The position numbers and the translations under genes are program-made. A DNA stretch of 64,000 nucleotides from Magicicada septendecula. Its lineage: Eukaryota; Arthropoda; Insecta; Hemiptera; Cicadidae. The notes under the pieces are model-generated. The model had not been told where the DNA came from and did no database searches. It saw only the letters and a list, made by a program, of their open reading frames with translations. The stretch lies in NCBI GenBank assembly GCA_034769895.1, contig CM068373.1:199372134-199436133 (forward strand). Direction: 5' to 3'. Every line of letters starts with the position of its first letter. Positions within the stretch are counted from its first letter, which is position 1. This document shows positions 52,379 through 64,000 of the stretch, one piece after another.

Positions 52379-54832
52379 ATGAATAGATTGAAATTGGAAC
52401 CTTACCAGGTAAAAATTGCGTATACACTTCAAAATCAAAAACTAAAACTATTTAAAACTAATTTAAATATTAAATTTAATAAAATTTGTCTATACAAAAA
52501 TCTTATCCCAAATTACGCTAAAATCTAAATTAACGGAACCTCTAGAATGGCCAGAAAAACTGAGCAATTTGCAAGTAAATACAGGATAAAAGAAGAAATT
52601 AAATTCTTATATAGGAAGAAAATCTCATTAAACTCAGCTGTATATAAAACACATTTAGAACTATATAATAATGTTCACCCTGCTCTATGCGATACAATCA
52701 TACAACATATTAATCAATACGTTAAGAATAAGATTAGATTCCAGAAGAATAAACAAACTAATAAAATTGGCCGTTTGATAAGCAATCAAAACAACGATAA
52801 ATTCAATAATGAAAAACATGCTTTCTACCCTAGACTGATAAATATGACTAACATGGTTCTCACGAACACAGAGGAAAATCTTATCAATAAGGGACTGAAT
52901 TACAATTTTCCACCGAATCTTAAAAATAAAAATAACATAATTAAAGAAATAGTTGAAGCCGAATCTGTAATTAAGTGTGTTCCAGACTTAAATGAACGAC
53001 ATGAACTAAGAATATTAATAAACAATAGATTCCATTAAGCAATTAATAATAATTATCATAAACAAAAGAAATTAAATTATACAAAAACAAAACATGAACA
53101 ACTAACAGCTAAATAAAAAACTCTTACAAAATAACATTTACTTAACGAAGGTTGATAAAGGCAATACTATAGCATTGTTAGACTTAGACGAATATAAACA
53201 AAAGGTATACAAATTCATTAATAATAACAACATAACAAAGTTAAATAATGATCCCACCAAAAAATACACATTAGATTTGAATAAAACAATAAATAAATGT
53301 ACAGATCTATTTGAGAAACATATATGCTACTCACTGAAACCAATAAAAGGTAGTGCACCATGCTTAAAAGGTCTACCCAAAGTAGACAAAAAAGACACAC
53401 CAATTAGACCTTTAGTAAATTATACAACCGCTCCAAGCTATAAAGTAGCAAAAACCTTGGTAAAAATAATCAAACAACATATAAGCTTAGATAATAACCA
53501 GAGTATAAAAGGTTATAAAGATTTTATTGAAAAATTACGTCATATTAATATTAAGCCTAGTTACAAGCTAGTGTCCTTTGACATAGTGGATCTGTATACC
53601 AATGTCCCAATTGATGAAACTTTAAAATTACTCAAAAAAAATTTAATAAATTATAATACCTTAGAAATAAGAAAAATTAATCAGCTAATGTTACTATTAG
53701 AAATAGTACTTAATCAAAACTATTTTTTTTTTATGGTTCATACTACAAACAAAATGAGGTCCTAGCAATGGGTTCTCCACTCTCAGGTATCCTCGCTGAT
53801 ATTTATTTGAATCATCTAGAAAATACTAAAATTTTAAAAAACAATTATTTTGACAAAAAAATAGTATATTATTCAAGATATGTGGATGACACCTTTGTTA
53901 TTTTCAATGGTAACAATAGACAGCTCGAGTCATTTAATAACTATTTAAATAAAATACATAAGACAATAAAATTCACTATGGAAATTGAAAATTACAAAAA
54001 TATTAATTTCCTGGATCTAACCATAACAAATAACGGTAATGAACTGACATACAAAATATACAGAAAGCACACTTGCACAGATACGGTTATACATGCTAAG
54101 TCATTTCATCCTCCAGCCCAAAAAATGGCTGCATTTAACAGCTTTATTGACAGATTACTTTGTGTTCCCCTTAATAACGAAGACTATGATCAAGAAGTAA
54201 ATATTATGAAACAAATAGCTCTAAATAATGGTTACAGGCCAGTAATAGTTGATAAAATGATAATGAAACATAAAAAACGTTTAGAAAATAAAAATACCAA
54301 TATTATTAACCAACATAATAAAAAACATAAAAAATTCATTTCAGCTAATTATACTGGCTTTTGCCAAACATATTAAAATCTGTTTTAAAAGTAAAGGATA
54401 TACTACTTCATTCAAAACCTGTAATAATTTAAAAAACTTTTTCAAAACTAAAATAAATATTCCTTAAAAAATAAATCAGGTGTCTATAAAATTAAATGCG
54501 ATAATTGTGCAGCATTCTACATTCGCCAATCCGGCAGAGATTTTTATACAAGATTTTTAGAGCACATTCCAAAAACAAATAATAATAATTCCAGTTTTGC
54601 ACAACATTTAATAGAAAATGATCATAGTTATACTAGTTTCGAAAACAATTTCGTGGCGTTGCATACTTGCAAGAAGGGTAAATTAATGGATAGTCTAGAG
54701 GAGTTCGAAATATACAAAGCTACAAAAAACGCAATGACCAAAAATAACATATTAAATGAACAAATGAACTTCGGTTCTAATAACCTGTTTGACACTGCTA
54801 TACGGTTGAATGATAAGTATAGCCAGTCGTGA
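52379..54832 (+). pseudogene. U20: PLE pseudogene with mutated YIG motif
   Basis: Stop at 52526-52528, shared stop 53036-53038, poly-T loss near 53725 and 1-nt loss GGCTTTTGCC near 54357. In the endonuclease, GGC to CGC at 54524-54526 turns YIG into YIR, destroying the signature glycine. KGSAPC and ENYKN are variants shared with U21 only. Confidence 0.88.
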
Positions 54833-54987
54833 GGAAGTCGTAGTACAGCGTGCATGCATGCGAGCGCTCCGAGCGATTCAGTTGTTACGTTTTTATTTAT
54901 ATATATTTTATTTAAAAGATTCTAAATATTTTAAATTATGACAAACCACAAATTGTGGTATACATTTATGTTTTGATTATTGTGTAT

Positions 54988-55018
54988 CTGAAGATGGGAT
55001 TTTATCCCGAAACGCGTC
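54988..55018 (+). ncRNA. Hammerhead-like core, U20
   Basis: Core unchanged. Confidence 0.45.
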
Positions 55019-55105
55019 ATTAAACGACAGCAGCTAGTGTCACTAAGGTGGACCGAATAAGGTAATTTAATTATATTAACCATAAACTCACTCGGTACGT
55101 AAAAC

Positions 55106-57560
55106 ATGAATAGATTGAAATTGGAACCTTACCAGGTAAAAATTGCGTATACACTTCAAAATCAAAAACTAAAACTATTTAAAACTAATTTAAATATTAA
55201 ATTTAATAAAATTTGTCTATACAAAAATCTTATCCCAAATTACGCTAAAATCTAAATTAACGGAACCTCTAGAATGGCCAGAAAAACTGAGCAATTTGCA
55301 AGTAAATACAGGATAAAAGAAGAAATTAAATTCTTATATAGGAAGAAAATCTCATTAAACTCAGCTGTATATAAAACACATTTAGAACTATATAATAATG
55401 TTCACCCTGCTCTATGCGATACAATCATACAACATATTAATCAATACGTTAAGAATAAGATTAGATTCCAGAAGAATAAACAAACTAATAAAATTGGCCG
55501 TTTGATAAGCAATCAAAACAACGATAAATTCAATAATGAAAAACATGCTTTCTACCCTAGACTGATAAATATGACTAACATGGTTCTCACGAACACAGAG
55601 GAAAATCTTATCAATAAGGGACTGAATTACAATTTTCCACCGAATCTTAAAAATAAAAATAACATAATTAAAGAAATAGTTGAAGCCGAATCTGTAATTA
55701 AGTGTGTTCCAGACTTAAATGAACGACATGAACTACGAATATTAATAAACAATAGATTCCATTAAGCAATTAATAATAATTATCATAAACAAAAGAAATT
55801 AAATTATACAAAAACAAAACATGAACAACTAACAGCTAAATAAAAAACTCTTACAAAATAACATTTACTTAACGAAGGTTGATAAAGGCAATACTATAGC
55901 ATTGTTAGACTTAGACGAATATAAACAAAAGGTATACAAATTCATTAATAATAACAACATAACAAAGTTAAATAATGATCCCACCAAAAAATACACATTA
56001 GATTTGAATAAAACAATAAATAAATGTACAGATCTATTTGAGAAACATATATGCTACTCACTGAAACCAATAAAAGGTAGTGCACCATGCTTAAAAGGTC
56101 TACCCAAAGTAGACAAAAAAGACACACCAATTAGACCTTTAGTAAATTATACAACCGCTCCAAGCTATAAAGTTGCAAAACCCTTGGTAAAAATAATCAA
56201 ACAACATATAAGCTTAGATAATAACCAGAGTATAAAAGGTTATAAAGATTTTATTGAAAAATTACGTCATATTAATATTAAGCCTAGTTACAAGCTAGTG
56301 TCCTTTGACATAGTGGATCTGTATACCAATGTCCCATTTGATGAAACTTTAAAATTACTCAAACAAAATTTAATAAATAATAATACCTTAGAAATAAGAA
56401 AAATTAATCAGTTAATGTTACTATTAGAAATAGTACTTAATCAAAACTATTTTTCGTTTGATGGTTCATACTACAAACAAGATGAGGTCCTAGCAATGGG
56501 TTCTCCACTCTCAGGTATCCTCGCTGATATTTATTTGAATCATCTAGAAAATACTAAAATTTTAAAAAACAATTATTATGACAAAAAATAGTATATTATT
56601 CAAGATATGTGGATGACACCTTTGTTATTTTCAATGGTAACAATAGACAGCTCGAGTCATTTAATAACTATTTAAATAAAATACATAAGACAATAAAATT
56701 CACTATGGAAATTGAAAATTACAAAAATATTAATTTCCTGGATCTAACCATAACAAATAACGGTAATGAACTGACATACAAAATATACAGAAAGCACACT
56801 TGCACAGATACGGTTATACATGCTAAGTCATTTCATCCTCCAGCCCAAAAAATGGCTGCATTTAACAGCTTTATTGACAGATTACTTTGTGTTCCCCTTA
56901 ATAACGAAGACTATGATCAAGAAGTAAATATTATGAAACAAATAGCTCTAAATAATGGTTACAGGCCAGTAATAGTTGATAAAATGATAATGAAACATAA
57001 AAAACGTTTAGAAAATAAAAATACCAATATTATTAACCAACATAATAAAAAACATAAAAAATTCATTTCAGCTAATTATACTGGCTTGTTGCCAAATATA
57101 TTAAAATCTGTTTTAAAAGTAAAGGATATACTACTTCATTCAAAACCTGTAATAATTTAAAAAACTTTTTCAAAACTAAAATAAATATTCCTTAAAAAAT
57201 AAATCAGGTGTCTATAAAATTAAATGCGATAATTGTGCAGCATTCTACATTGGCCAATCCGGCAGAGATTTTTATACAAGATTTTTAGAGCACATTCCAA
57301 AAACAAATAATAATAATTCCAGTTTTGCACAACATTTAATAGAAAATGATCATAGTTATACTAGTTTCGAAAACAATTTCGTGGCGTTGCATACTTGCAA
57401 GAAGGGTAAATTAATGGATAGTCTAGAGGAGTTCGAAATATACAAAGCTACAAAAAACGCAATGACCAAAAATAACATATTAAATGAACAAATGAACTTC
57501 GGTTCTAATAACCTGTTTGACACTGCTATACGGTTGAATGATAAGTATAGCCAGTCGTGA
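55106..57560 (+). pseudogene. U21: mosaic PLE pseudogene
   Basis: Stop at 55253-55255 and shared stop 55763-55765. The RT is open 55902-56591, then breaks at A6 (near 56583). Its outer parts match U20 (KGSAPC near 56075, ENYKN near 56716). The middle carries the U16/U17 block: PFDET, KQNLINNN, CAGTTAATG, TCGTTTGATGG, NNYYDKK and A6. This is the pattern expected of a gene-conversion tract of a few hundred bases. GGCTTGTTGCC downstream is also unlike U20. The GIY-YIG frame is open. Confidence 0.88.
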
Positions 57561-57715
57561 GGAAGTCGTAGTACAGCGTGCATGCATGCGAGCGCTCCGA
57601 GCGATTCAGTTGTTACGTTTTTATTTATATATATTTTATTTAAAAGATTCTAAATATTTTAAATTATGACAAACCACAAATTGTGGTATACATTTATGTT
57701 TTGATTATTGTGTAT

Positions 57716-57746
57716 CTGAAGATGGGATTTTATCCCGAAACGCGTC
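57716..57746 (+). ncRNA. Hammerhead-like core, U21
   Basis: Core unchanged; the downstream ACGACAG is ACGGCAG here. Confidence 0.45.
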
Positions 57747-57833
57747 ATTAAACGGCAGCAGCTAGTGTCACTAAGGTGGACCGAATAAGGTAATTTAATT
57801 ATATTAACCATAAACTCACTCGGTACGTAAAAC

Positions 57834-60287
57834 ATGAATAGATTGAAATTGGAACCTTACCAGGTAAAAATGCGTATACACTTCAAAATCAAAAACTAAA
57901 ACTATTTAAAACTAATTTAAATATTAAATTTAATAAAATTTGTCTATACAAAAATCTTATCCCAAATTACGCTAAAATCTAAATTAACGGAACCTCTAGA
58001 ATGGCCAGAGAAACTGAGCAATTTGCAAGTAAATACAGGATAAAAGAAGAAATTAAATTCTTATATAGGAAGAAAATCTCATTAAACTCAGCTGTATATA
58101 AAACACATTTAGAACTATATAATAATGTTCACCCTGCTCTATGCGATACAATCATACAACATATTAATCAATACGTTAAGAATAAGATTAGATTCCAGAA
58201 GAATAAACAAACTAATAAAATTGGCCGTTTGATAAGCAATCAAAACAACGATAAATTCAATAATGAAAAACATGCTTTCTACCCTAGACTGATAAACATG
58301 ACTAACATGGTTCTCACGAACACAGAGGAAAATCTTATCAATAAGGGACTGAATTACAATTTTCCACCGAATCTTAAAAATAAAAATAACATAATTAAAG
58401 AAATAGTTGAACCCGAATCTGTAATTAAGTGTGTTCCAGACTTAAATGAACGACATGAACTACGAATATTAATAAACAATAGATTCCATTAAGCAATTAA
58501 TAATAATTATCATAAACAAAAGAAATTAAATTATACAAAAACAAAACATGAACAACTAACAGCTAAATAAAAAACTCTTACAAAATAACATTTACTTAAC
58601 GAAGGTTGATAAAGGCAATACTATAGCATTGTTAGACTTAGACGAATATAAACAAAAGGTATACAAATTCATTAATAATAACAACATAACAAAGTTAAAT
58701 AATGATCCCACCAAAAAATACACATTAGATTTGAATAAAACAATAAATAAATGTACAGATCTATTTGAGAAACATATATGCTACTCACTGAAACCAATAA
58801 AAGCTAGTGCACCATGCTTAAAAGGTCTACCCAAAGTAGACAAAAAAGACACACCAATTAGACCTTTAGTAAATTATACAACCGCTCCAAGCTATAAAGT
58901 AGCAAAAACCTTGGTAAAAATAATCAAACAACATATAAGCTTAGATAATAACCAGAGTATAAAAGGTTATAAAGATTTTATTGAAAAATTACGTCATATT
59001 AATATTAAGCCTAGTTACAAGCTAGTGTCCTTTGACATAGTGGATCTGTATACCAATGTCCCAATTGATGAAACTTTAAAATTACTCTAACAAAATTTAA
59101 TAAATTATAATACCTTAGAAATAAGAAAAATTAATCAGCTAATGTTACTATTAGAAATAGTACTTAATCAAAACTATTTTTTTTTTATGGTTCATACTAC
59201 AAACAAAATGAGGTCCTAGCAATGGGTTCTCCACTCTCAGGTATCCTCGCTGATATTTATTTGAATCATCTAGAAAATACTAAAATTTTAAAAAACAATT
59301 ATTTTGACAAAAAAATAGTATATTATTCTAGATATGTGGATGACACCTTTGTTATTTTCAATGGTAACAATAGACAGCTCGAGTCATTTAATAACTATTT
59401 AAATAAAATACATAAGACAATAAAATTCACTATGGAAATTGAAAATAACAAAAATATTAATTTCCTGGATCTAACCATAACAAATAACGGTAATGAACTG
59501 ACATACAAAATATACAGAAAGCACACTTGCACAGATACGGTTATACATGCTAAGTCATTTCATCCTCCAGCCCAAAAAATGGCTGCATTTAACAGCTTTA
59601 TTGACAGATTACTTTGTGTTCCCCTTAATAACGAAGACTATGATCAAGAAGTAAATATTATGAAACAAATAACTCTAAATAATGGTTACAGGCCAGTAAT
59701 AGTTGATAAAATGATAATGAAACATAAAAAACGTTTAGAAAATAAAAATACCAATATTATTAACCAACATAATAAAAAACATAAAAAATTCATTTCAGCT
59801 AATTATACTGGCTTGTTGCCAAATATATTAAAATCTGTTTTAAAAGTAAAGGATATACTACTTCATTCAAAACCTGTAATAATTTAAAAAAATTTTTCAA
59901 AACTAAAATTAATATTCCTTAAAAAATAAATCAGGTGTCTATAAAATTAAATGCGATAATTGTGCAGCATTCTACATTGGCCAATCCGGCAGAGATTTTT
60001 ATACAAGATTTTTAGAGCACATTCCAAAAACAAATAATAATAATTCCAGTTTTGCACAACATTTAATAGAAAATGATCATAGTTATACTAGTTTCGAAAA
60101 CAATTTCGTGGCGTTGCATAATTGCAAGAAGGGTAAATTAATGGATAGTCTAGAGGAGTTCGAAATATACAAAGCTACAAAAAACGCAATGACCAAAAAT
60201 AACATATTAAATGAACAAATGAACTTCGGTTCTAATAACCTGTTTGACACTGCTATACGGTTGAATGATAAGTATAGCCAGTCGTGA
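57834..60287 (+). pseudogene. U22: PLE RT/GIY-YIG pseudogene
   Basis: 1-nt loss near 57866 and TAA at 57980-57982; this unit has both N-terminal lesions that otherwise mark separate groups. Shared stop 58490-58492. AAA to TAA at 59088-59090 follows motif A, then the poly-T loss near 59180. The second RT half is open 59222-59887. MKQITL is shared with U23 and VEPES with U17. One Val to Leu codon change (GTA-type to ATT-side, CATAATTGC) lies in the GIY-YIG region near 60120. Confidence 0.85.
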
Positions 60288-60442
60288 GGAAGTCGTAGTA
60301 CAGCGTGCATGCATGCGAGCGCTCCGAGCGATTCAGTTGTTACGTTTTTATTTATATATATTTTATTTAAAAGATTCTAAATATTTTAAATTATGACAAA
60401 CCACAAATTGTGGTATACATTTATGTTTTGATTATTGTGTAT

Positions 60443-60473
60443 CTGAAGATGGGATTTTATCCCGAAACGCGTC
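60443..60473 (+). ncRNA. Hammerhead-like core, U22
   Basis: Core unchanged. Confidence 0.45.
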
Positions 60474-60560
60474 ATTAAACGACAGCAGCTAGTGTCACTA
60501 AGGTGGACCGAATAAGGTAATTTAATTATATTAACCATAAACTGACTCGGTACGTAAAAC

Positions 60561-63014
60561 ATGAATAGATTGAAATTGGAACCTTACCAGGTAAAAATGC
60601 GTATACACTTCAAAATCAAAAACTAAAACTATTTAAAACTAATTTAAATATTAAATTTAATAAAATTTGTCTATACAAAAATCTTATCCCAAATTACGCT
60701 AAAATCAAAATTAACGGAACCTCTAGAATGGCCAGAGAAACTGAGCAATTTGCAAGTAAATACAGGATAAAAGAAGAAATTAAATTCTTATATAGGAAGA
60801 AAATCTCATTAAACTCAGCTGTATATAAAACACATTTAGAACTATATAATAATGTTCACCCTGCTCTATGCGATACAATCATACAACATATTAATCAATA
60901 CGTTAAGAATAAGATTAGATTCCAGAAGAATAAACAAACTAATAAAATTGGCCGTTTGATAAGCAATCAAAACAACGATAAATTCAATAATGAAAAACAT
61001 GCTTTCTACCCTAGACTGATAAATATGACTAACGTGGTTCTCACGAACACAGAGGAAAATCTTATCAATAAGGGACTGAATTACAATTTTCCACCGAATC
61101 TTAAAAATAAAAATAACATAATTAAAGAAATAGTTGAAGCCGAATCTGTAATTAAGTGTGTTCCAGACTTAAATGAACGACATGAACTACGAATATTAAT
61201 AAACAATAGATTCCATTAAGCAATTAATAATAATTATCATAAACAAAAGAAATTAAATTATACAAAAACAAAACATGAACAACTAACAGCTAAATAAAAA
61301 ACTCTTACAAAATAACACTTACTTAACGAAGGTTGATAAAGGCAATACTATAGCATTGTTAGACTTAGACGAATATAAACAAAAGGTATACAAATTCATT
61401 AATAATAACAACATAACAAAGTTAAATAATGATCCCACCAAAAAATACACATTAGATTTGAATAAAACAATAAATAAATGTACAGATCTATTTGAGAAAC
61501 ATATATGCTACTCACTGAAACCAATAAAAGCTAGTGCACCATGCTTAAAAGGTCTACCCAAAGTAGACAAAAAAGACACACCAATTAGACCTTTAGTAAA
61601 TTATACAACCGCTCCAAGCTATAAAGTAGCAAAAACCTTGGTAAAAATAATCAAACAACATATAAGCTTAGATAATAACCAGAGTATAAAAGGTTATAAA
61701 GATTTTATTGAAAAATTACGTCATATTAATATTAAGCCTAGTTACAAGCTAGTGTCCTTTGACATAGTGGATCTGTATACCAATGTCCCAATTGACGAAA
61801 CTTTAAAATTACTCAAACAAAATTTAATAAATTATAATACCTTAGAAATAAGAAAAATTAATCAGCTAATGTTACTATTAGAAATAGTACTTAATCAAAA
61901 CTATTTTTTTTTTATGGTTCATACTACAAACAAAATGAGGTCCTAGCAATGGGTTCTCCACTCTCAGGTATCCTCGCTGATATTTATTTGAATCATCTAG
62001 AAAATACTAAAATTTTAAAAAACAATTATTTTGACAAAAAAATAGTATATTATTCAAGATATGTGGATGACACCTTTGTTATTTTCAATGGTAACAATAG
62101 ACAGCTCGAGTCATTTAATAACTATTTAAATAAAATACATAAGACAATAAAATTCACTATGGAAATTGAAAATAACAAAAATATTAATTTCCTGGATCTA
62201 ACCATAACAAATAACGGTAATGAACTGACATACAAAATATACAGAAAGCACACTTGCACAGATACGGTTATACATGCTAAGTCATTTCATCCTCCAGCCC
62301 AAAAAATGGCTGCATTTAACAGCTTTATTGACAGATTACTTTGTGTTCCCCTTAATAACGAAGACTATGATCAAGAAGTAAATATTATGAAACAAATAAC
62401 TCTAAATAATGGTTACAGGCCAGTAATAGTTGATAAAATGATAATGAAACATAAAAAACGTTTAGAAAATAAAAATACCAATATTATTAACCAACATAAT
62501 AAAAAACATAAAAAATTCATTTCAGCTAATTATACTGGCTTGTTGCCAAATATATTAAAATCTGTTTTAAAAGTAAAGGATATACTACTTCATTCAAAAC
62601 CTGTAATAATTTAAAAAACTTTTTCAAAACTAAAATAAATATTCCTTAAAAAATAAATCAGGTGTCTATAAAATTAAATGCGATAATTGTGCAGCATTCT
62701 ACATTGGCCAATCCGGCAGAGATTTTTATACAAGATTTTTAGAGCACATTCCAAAAACAAATAATAATAATTCCAGTTTTGCACAACATTTAATAGAAAA
62801 TGATCATAGTTATACTAGTTTCGAAAACAATTTCGTGGCGTTGCATACTTGCAAGAAGGGTAAATTAATGGATAGTCTAGAGGAGTTCGAAATATACAAA
62901 GCTACAAAAAACGCAATGACCAAAAATAACATATTAAATGATCAAATGAACTTCGGTTCTAATAACGTGTTTGACACTGCTATACGGTTGAATGATAAGT
63001 ATAGCCAGTCGTGA
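60561..63014 (+). pseudogene. U23: last PLE unit of the array
   Basis: 1-nt loss near 60593, shared stop 61217-61219, 8-bp deletion, poly-T loss near 61905 and RT/GIY-YIG break after 62614. RT halves are 61356-61946 and 61949-62614. In the GIY-YIG domain it has GATCAA where U15-U22 have GAACAA, and CTG to GTG at about 62967. The noncoding tail carries AGATTTTAAAT, otherwise seen only after U1. Homology stops at 63258. Confidence 0.88.
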
Positions 63015-63169
63015 GGAAGTCGTAGTACAGCGTGCATGCATGCGAGCGCTCCGAGCGATTCAGTTGTTACGTTTTTATTTATATATATTTTATATATAAG
63101 ATTTTAAATATTTTAAATTATGACAAACCACAAATTGTGGTATACATTTATGTTTTGATTATTGTGTAT

Positions 63170-63200
63170 CTGAAGATGGGATTTTATCCCGAAACGCATC
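63170..63200 (+). ncRNA. Hammerhead-like core, U23 (stem III mutant)
   Basis: CGCGTC is changed to CGCATC, breaking the minimal stem III pair next to the cleavage site. Confidence 0.45.
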
Positions 63201-63258
63201 ATTAAACGACAGCAGCTAGTGTCACTAAGGTGGACCGAATAAGGTAATTTAATTATAT

Positions 63259-64000
63259 TACTGTTTTGGGGTTAACAGTTAATCCTGCTTTTTGTAACCG
63301 AGATAACACTTAACGTAGGTGTTTAAGATGTTGTTCCATTGATTCGCTATAGATAACGATGTTGTCCAAATAGTGATACACATATTTAAATTTATATCGT
63401 GAAATATCCTTTCTAATAATCTACTACATACGGAACTTCCTTGAGATATTTCAAAGGGTACTCTAGTAAATTGGTACAAGTTAAAAGGAACGGTAAACGC
63501 GGTTAGACGTTTTGATTTTTCCGAAAGGGGTATTTGGTGAAAAGCTTGATTCAGATCCATTACCGTAAAGACTTTCGCTTTAGTGAAGTAATGAAAAGCA
63601 CTATGGATGTCTGGAAGAGGTATAGATTCAAATTCTATTCGTTTGTTTAATTGCCGGTAGTCCACAAATAGTCTGTGTTTATCGTGAACTTTCGGTACTA
63701 AAAAGGAGGGTGATGAATATGGAGACGTAGAGGGTTCAATGACTCCTTGTTCCAACAACTTGTTGATATGGTTTCTCATCACTTCCATCTTGGGAGGCGA
63801 CAACTTGTATGGGGGTGGGCGTATTACTTTCTGATCGCTCAGATTGATTTTATATTCTATTAGTTTCGTAAGTCCTAGCTTAGGTGTAAGAACTGAGGAA
63901 AATTCTTTTATTAATTTCTGTATTCTCATTCTATCTCTACTTTCTAGATGAGATAATTCAGACTCTTGGTGTATTACGTGTGCAGTAGATGATCTAGTTT
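63259..64000 (-). pseudogene. Ty3/Gypsy-type reverse transcriptase fragment, broken
   Basis: On the minus strand an open frame enters from the right edge (64000) and runs past the Met codon ending at 63929 to 63279. It shows the Ty3/Gypsy RT series: a PYSSPSFLVPK block, VDYRQLNK, motif A VMDLNQAFHQIPL, and VPFEISQGSSVCSRLL (motif B region). Near 63380-63398 the frame shifts. In the other frame motif C follows as YLDN at 63361-63372, where the family normally has YLDD, and then IVIYS. A stop follows at 63310-63312. Coding similarity continues (GLTVNPK) right up to the array edge. The fragment is inactive. The rest of the element would lie right of the window. Confidence 0.85.

Larger units (their letters stand above)
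1457..63258 (+). mobile_element. Tandem array of 23 Penelope-like retroelement units
   Basis: One 61.8-kb head-to-tail array. GIY-YIG stop codons end at 2996, 5724, 8460, 11196, 13924, 16652, 19380, 22105, 24830, 27558, 30286, 33014, 35742, 38470, 41198, 43925, 46651, 49378, 52105, 54832, 57560, 60287 and 63014. The period is 2725-2736 bp. U1 begins inside the RT at 1457, where homology to the other units starts. U23 loses homology after the ATTATATTA at 63258. Each unit runs N-terminal domain, RT, GIY-YIG, then about 273 bp noncoding DNA with a hammerhead-like core. PLEs are known to lie in partial tandems with terminal repeats (pLTRs), but 23 near-identical whole units is satellite-like. 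All units are broken by shared lesions. Confidence 0.95.

Noticed and set aside
53218..53403. Antisense 61-codon frame in U20 (and at 55945-56130 in U21)
   Set aside because: It is opposite the RT fingers and open only because of one shared base change; a shadow.
1457..63258. CRISPR array or bacterial retron/DGR system
   Set aside because: The repeats are 2.7 kb with coding content, not short repeats with spacers. RT motifs plus the GIY-YIG with CxxC insert, a Pol III tRNA-like gene and a Gypsy-type RT indicate a eukaryotic genome.
1457..63258. TAA/TAG reassigned as sense codons (alternative genetic code) to explain open frames
   Set aside because: Reassigning stops would fix the N-terminal TAA but not the indel frameshifts. 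Private stops differ between units, as expected for decay.

Overview
The window is AT-rich eukaryotic DNA, most likely from an invertebrate animal and perhaps an arthropod. That guess rests on the mix of a Penelope-like element, a Ty3/Gypsy-type reverse transcriptase and a metazoan-style tRNA-like gene, so the taxon is inference. No ordinary host protein gene was found. Layout: positions 1-1456 are left flanking DNA. This holds A/T-rich low-complexity sequence, nested hairpins at 270-373, a tRNA-like Pol III unit at 548-619, degenerate tandem repeats built on a GGTACC-containing module (679-1115), a CA-rich microsatellite and a second degenerate repeat carrying TGACGTCA palindromes. Positions 1457-63258 are one head-to-tail array of 23 copies of a Penelope-like retroelement (PLE), all on the + strand, with a period of 2725-2736 bp (mostly 2727-2728). 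Positions 63259-64000 are a broken Ty3/Gypsy-type reverse transcriptase on the - strand that runs off the window edge.

Each PLE unit has about 273 bp of noncoding DNA with a hammerhead-ribozyme-like core, then a coding remnant of about 820 codons. The remnant comprises a PLE N-terminal domain, a reverse transcriptase (KVDKG, SFDIVD, MGSPLSG and YVDD motifs) and a C-terminal GIY-YIG endonuclease domain with the CxxC insert typical of PLEs. In the intact ancestor these would form one polypeptide for endonuclease-primed reverse transcription. Here no unit is intact. Nearly all share the same lesions: a stop after the N-terminal domain, an 8-bp deletion, a 1-nt loss in a poly-T tract before RT motif B, and a frame break between RT and GIY-YIG. 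Unit-specific stops are added on top. Lesion sharing, near-identity of adjacent units and mosaic units show that the array grew and was homogenised as DNA, by unequal exchange and gene conversion, after the element was already dead. It is effectively a satellite made from a retroelement.

Units are called U1 (left, 5'-truncated) to U23 (right). Two main RT subfamilies are visible: A (U2-U9) and B (U1, U10-U23). Short antisense reading frames of 75-79 codons recurring once per unit are shadows of the GIY-YIG domain, not genes.
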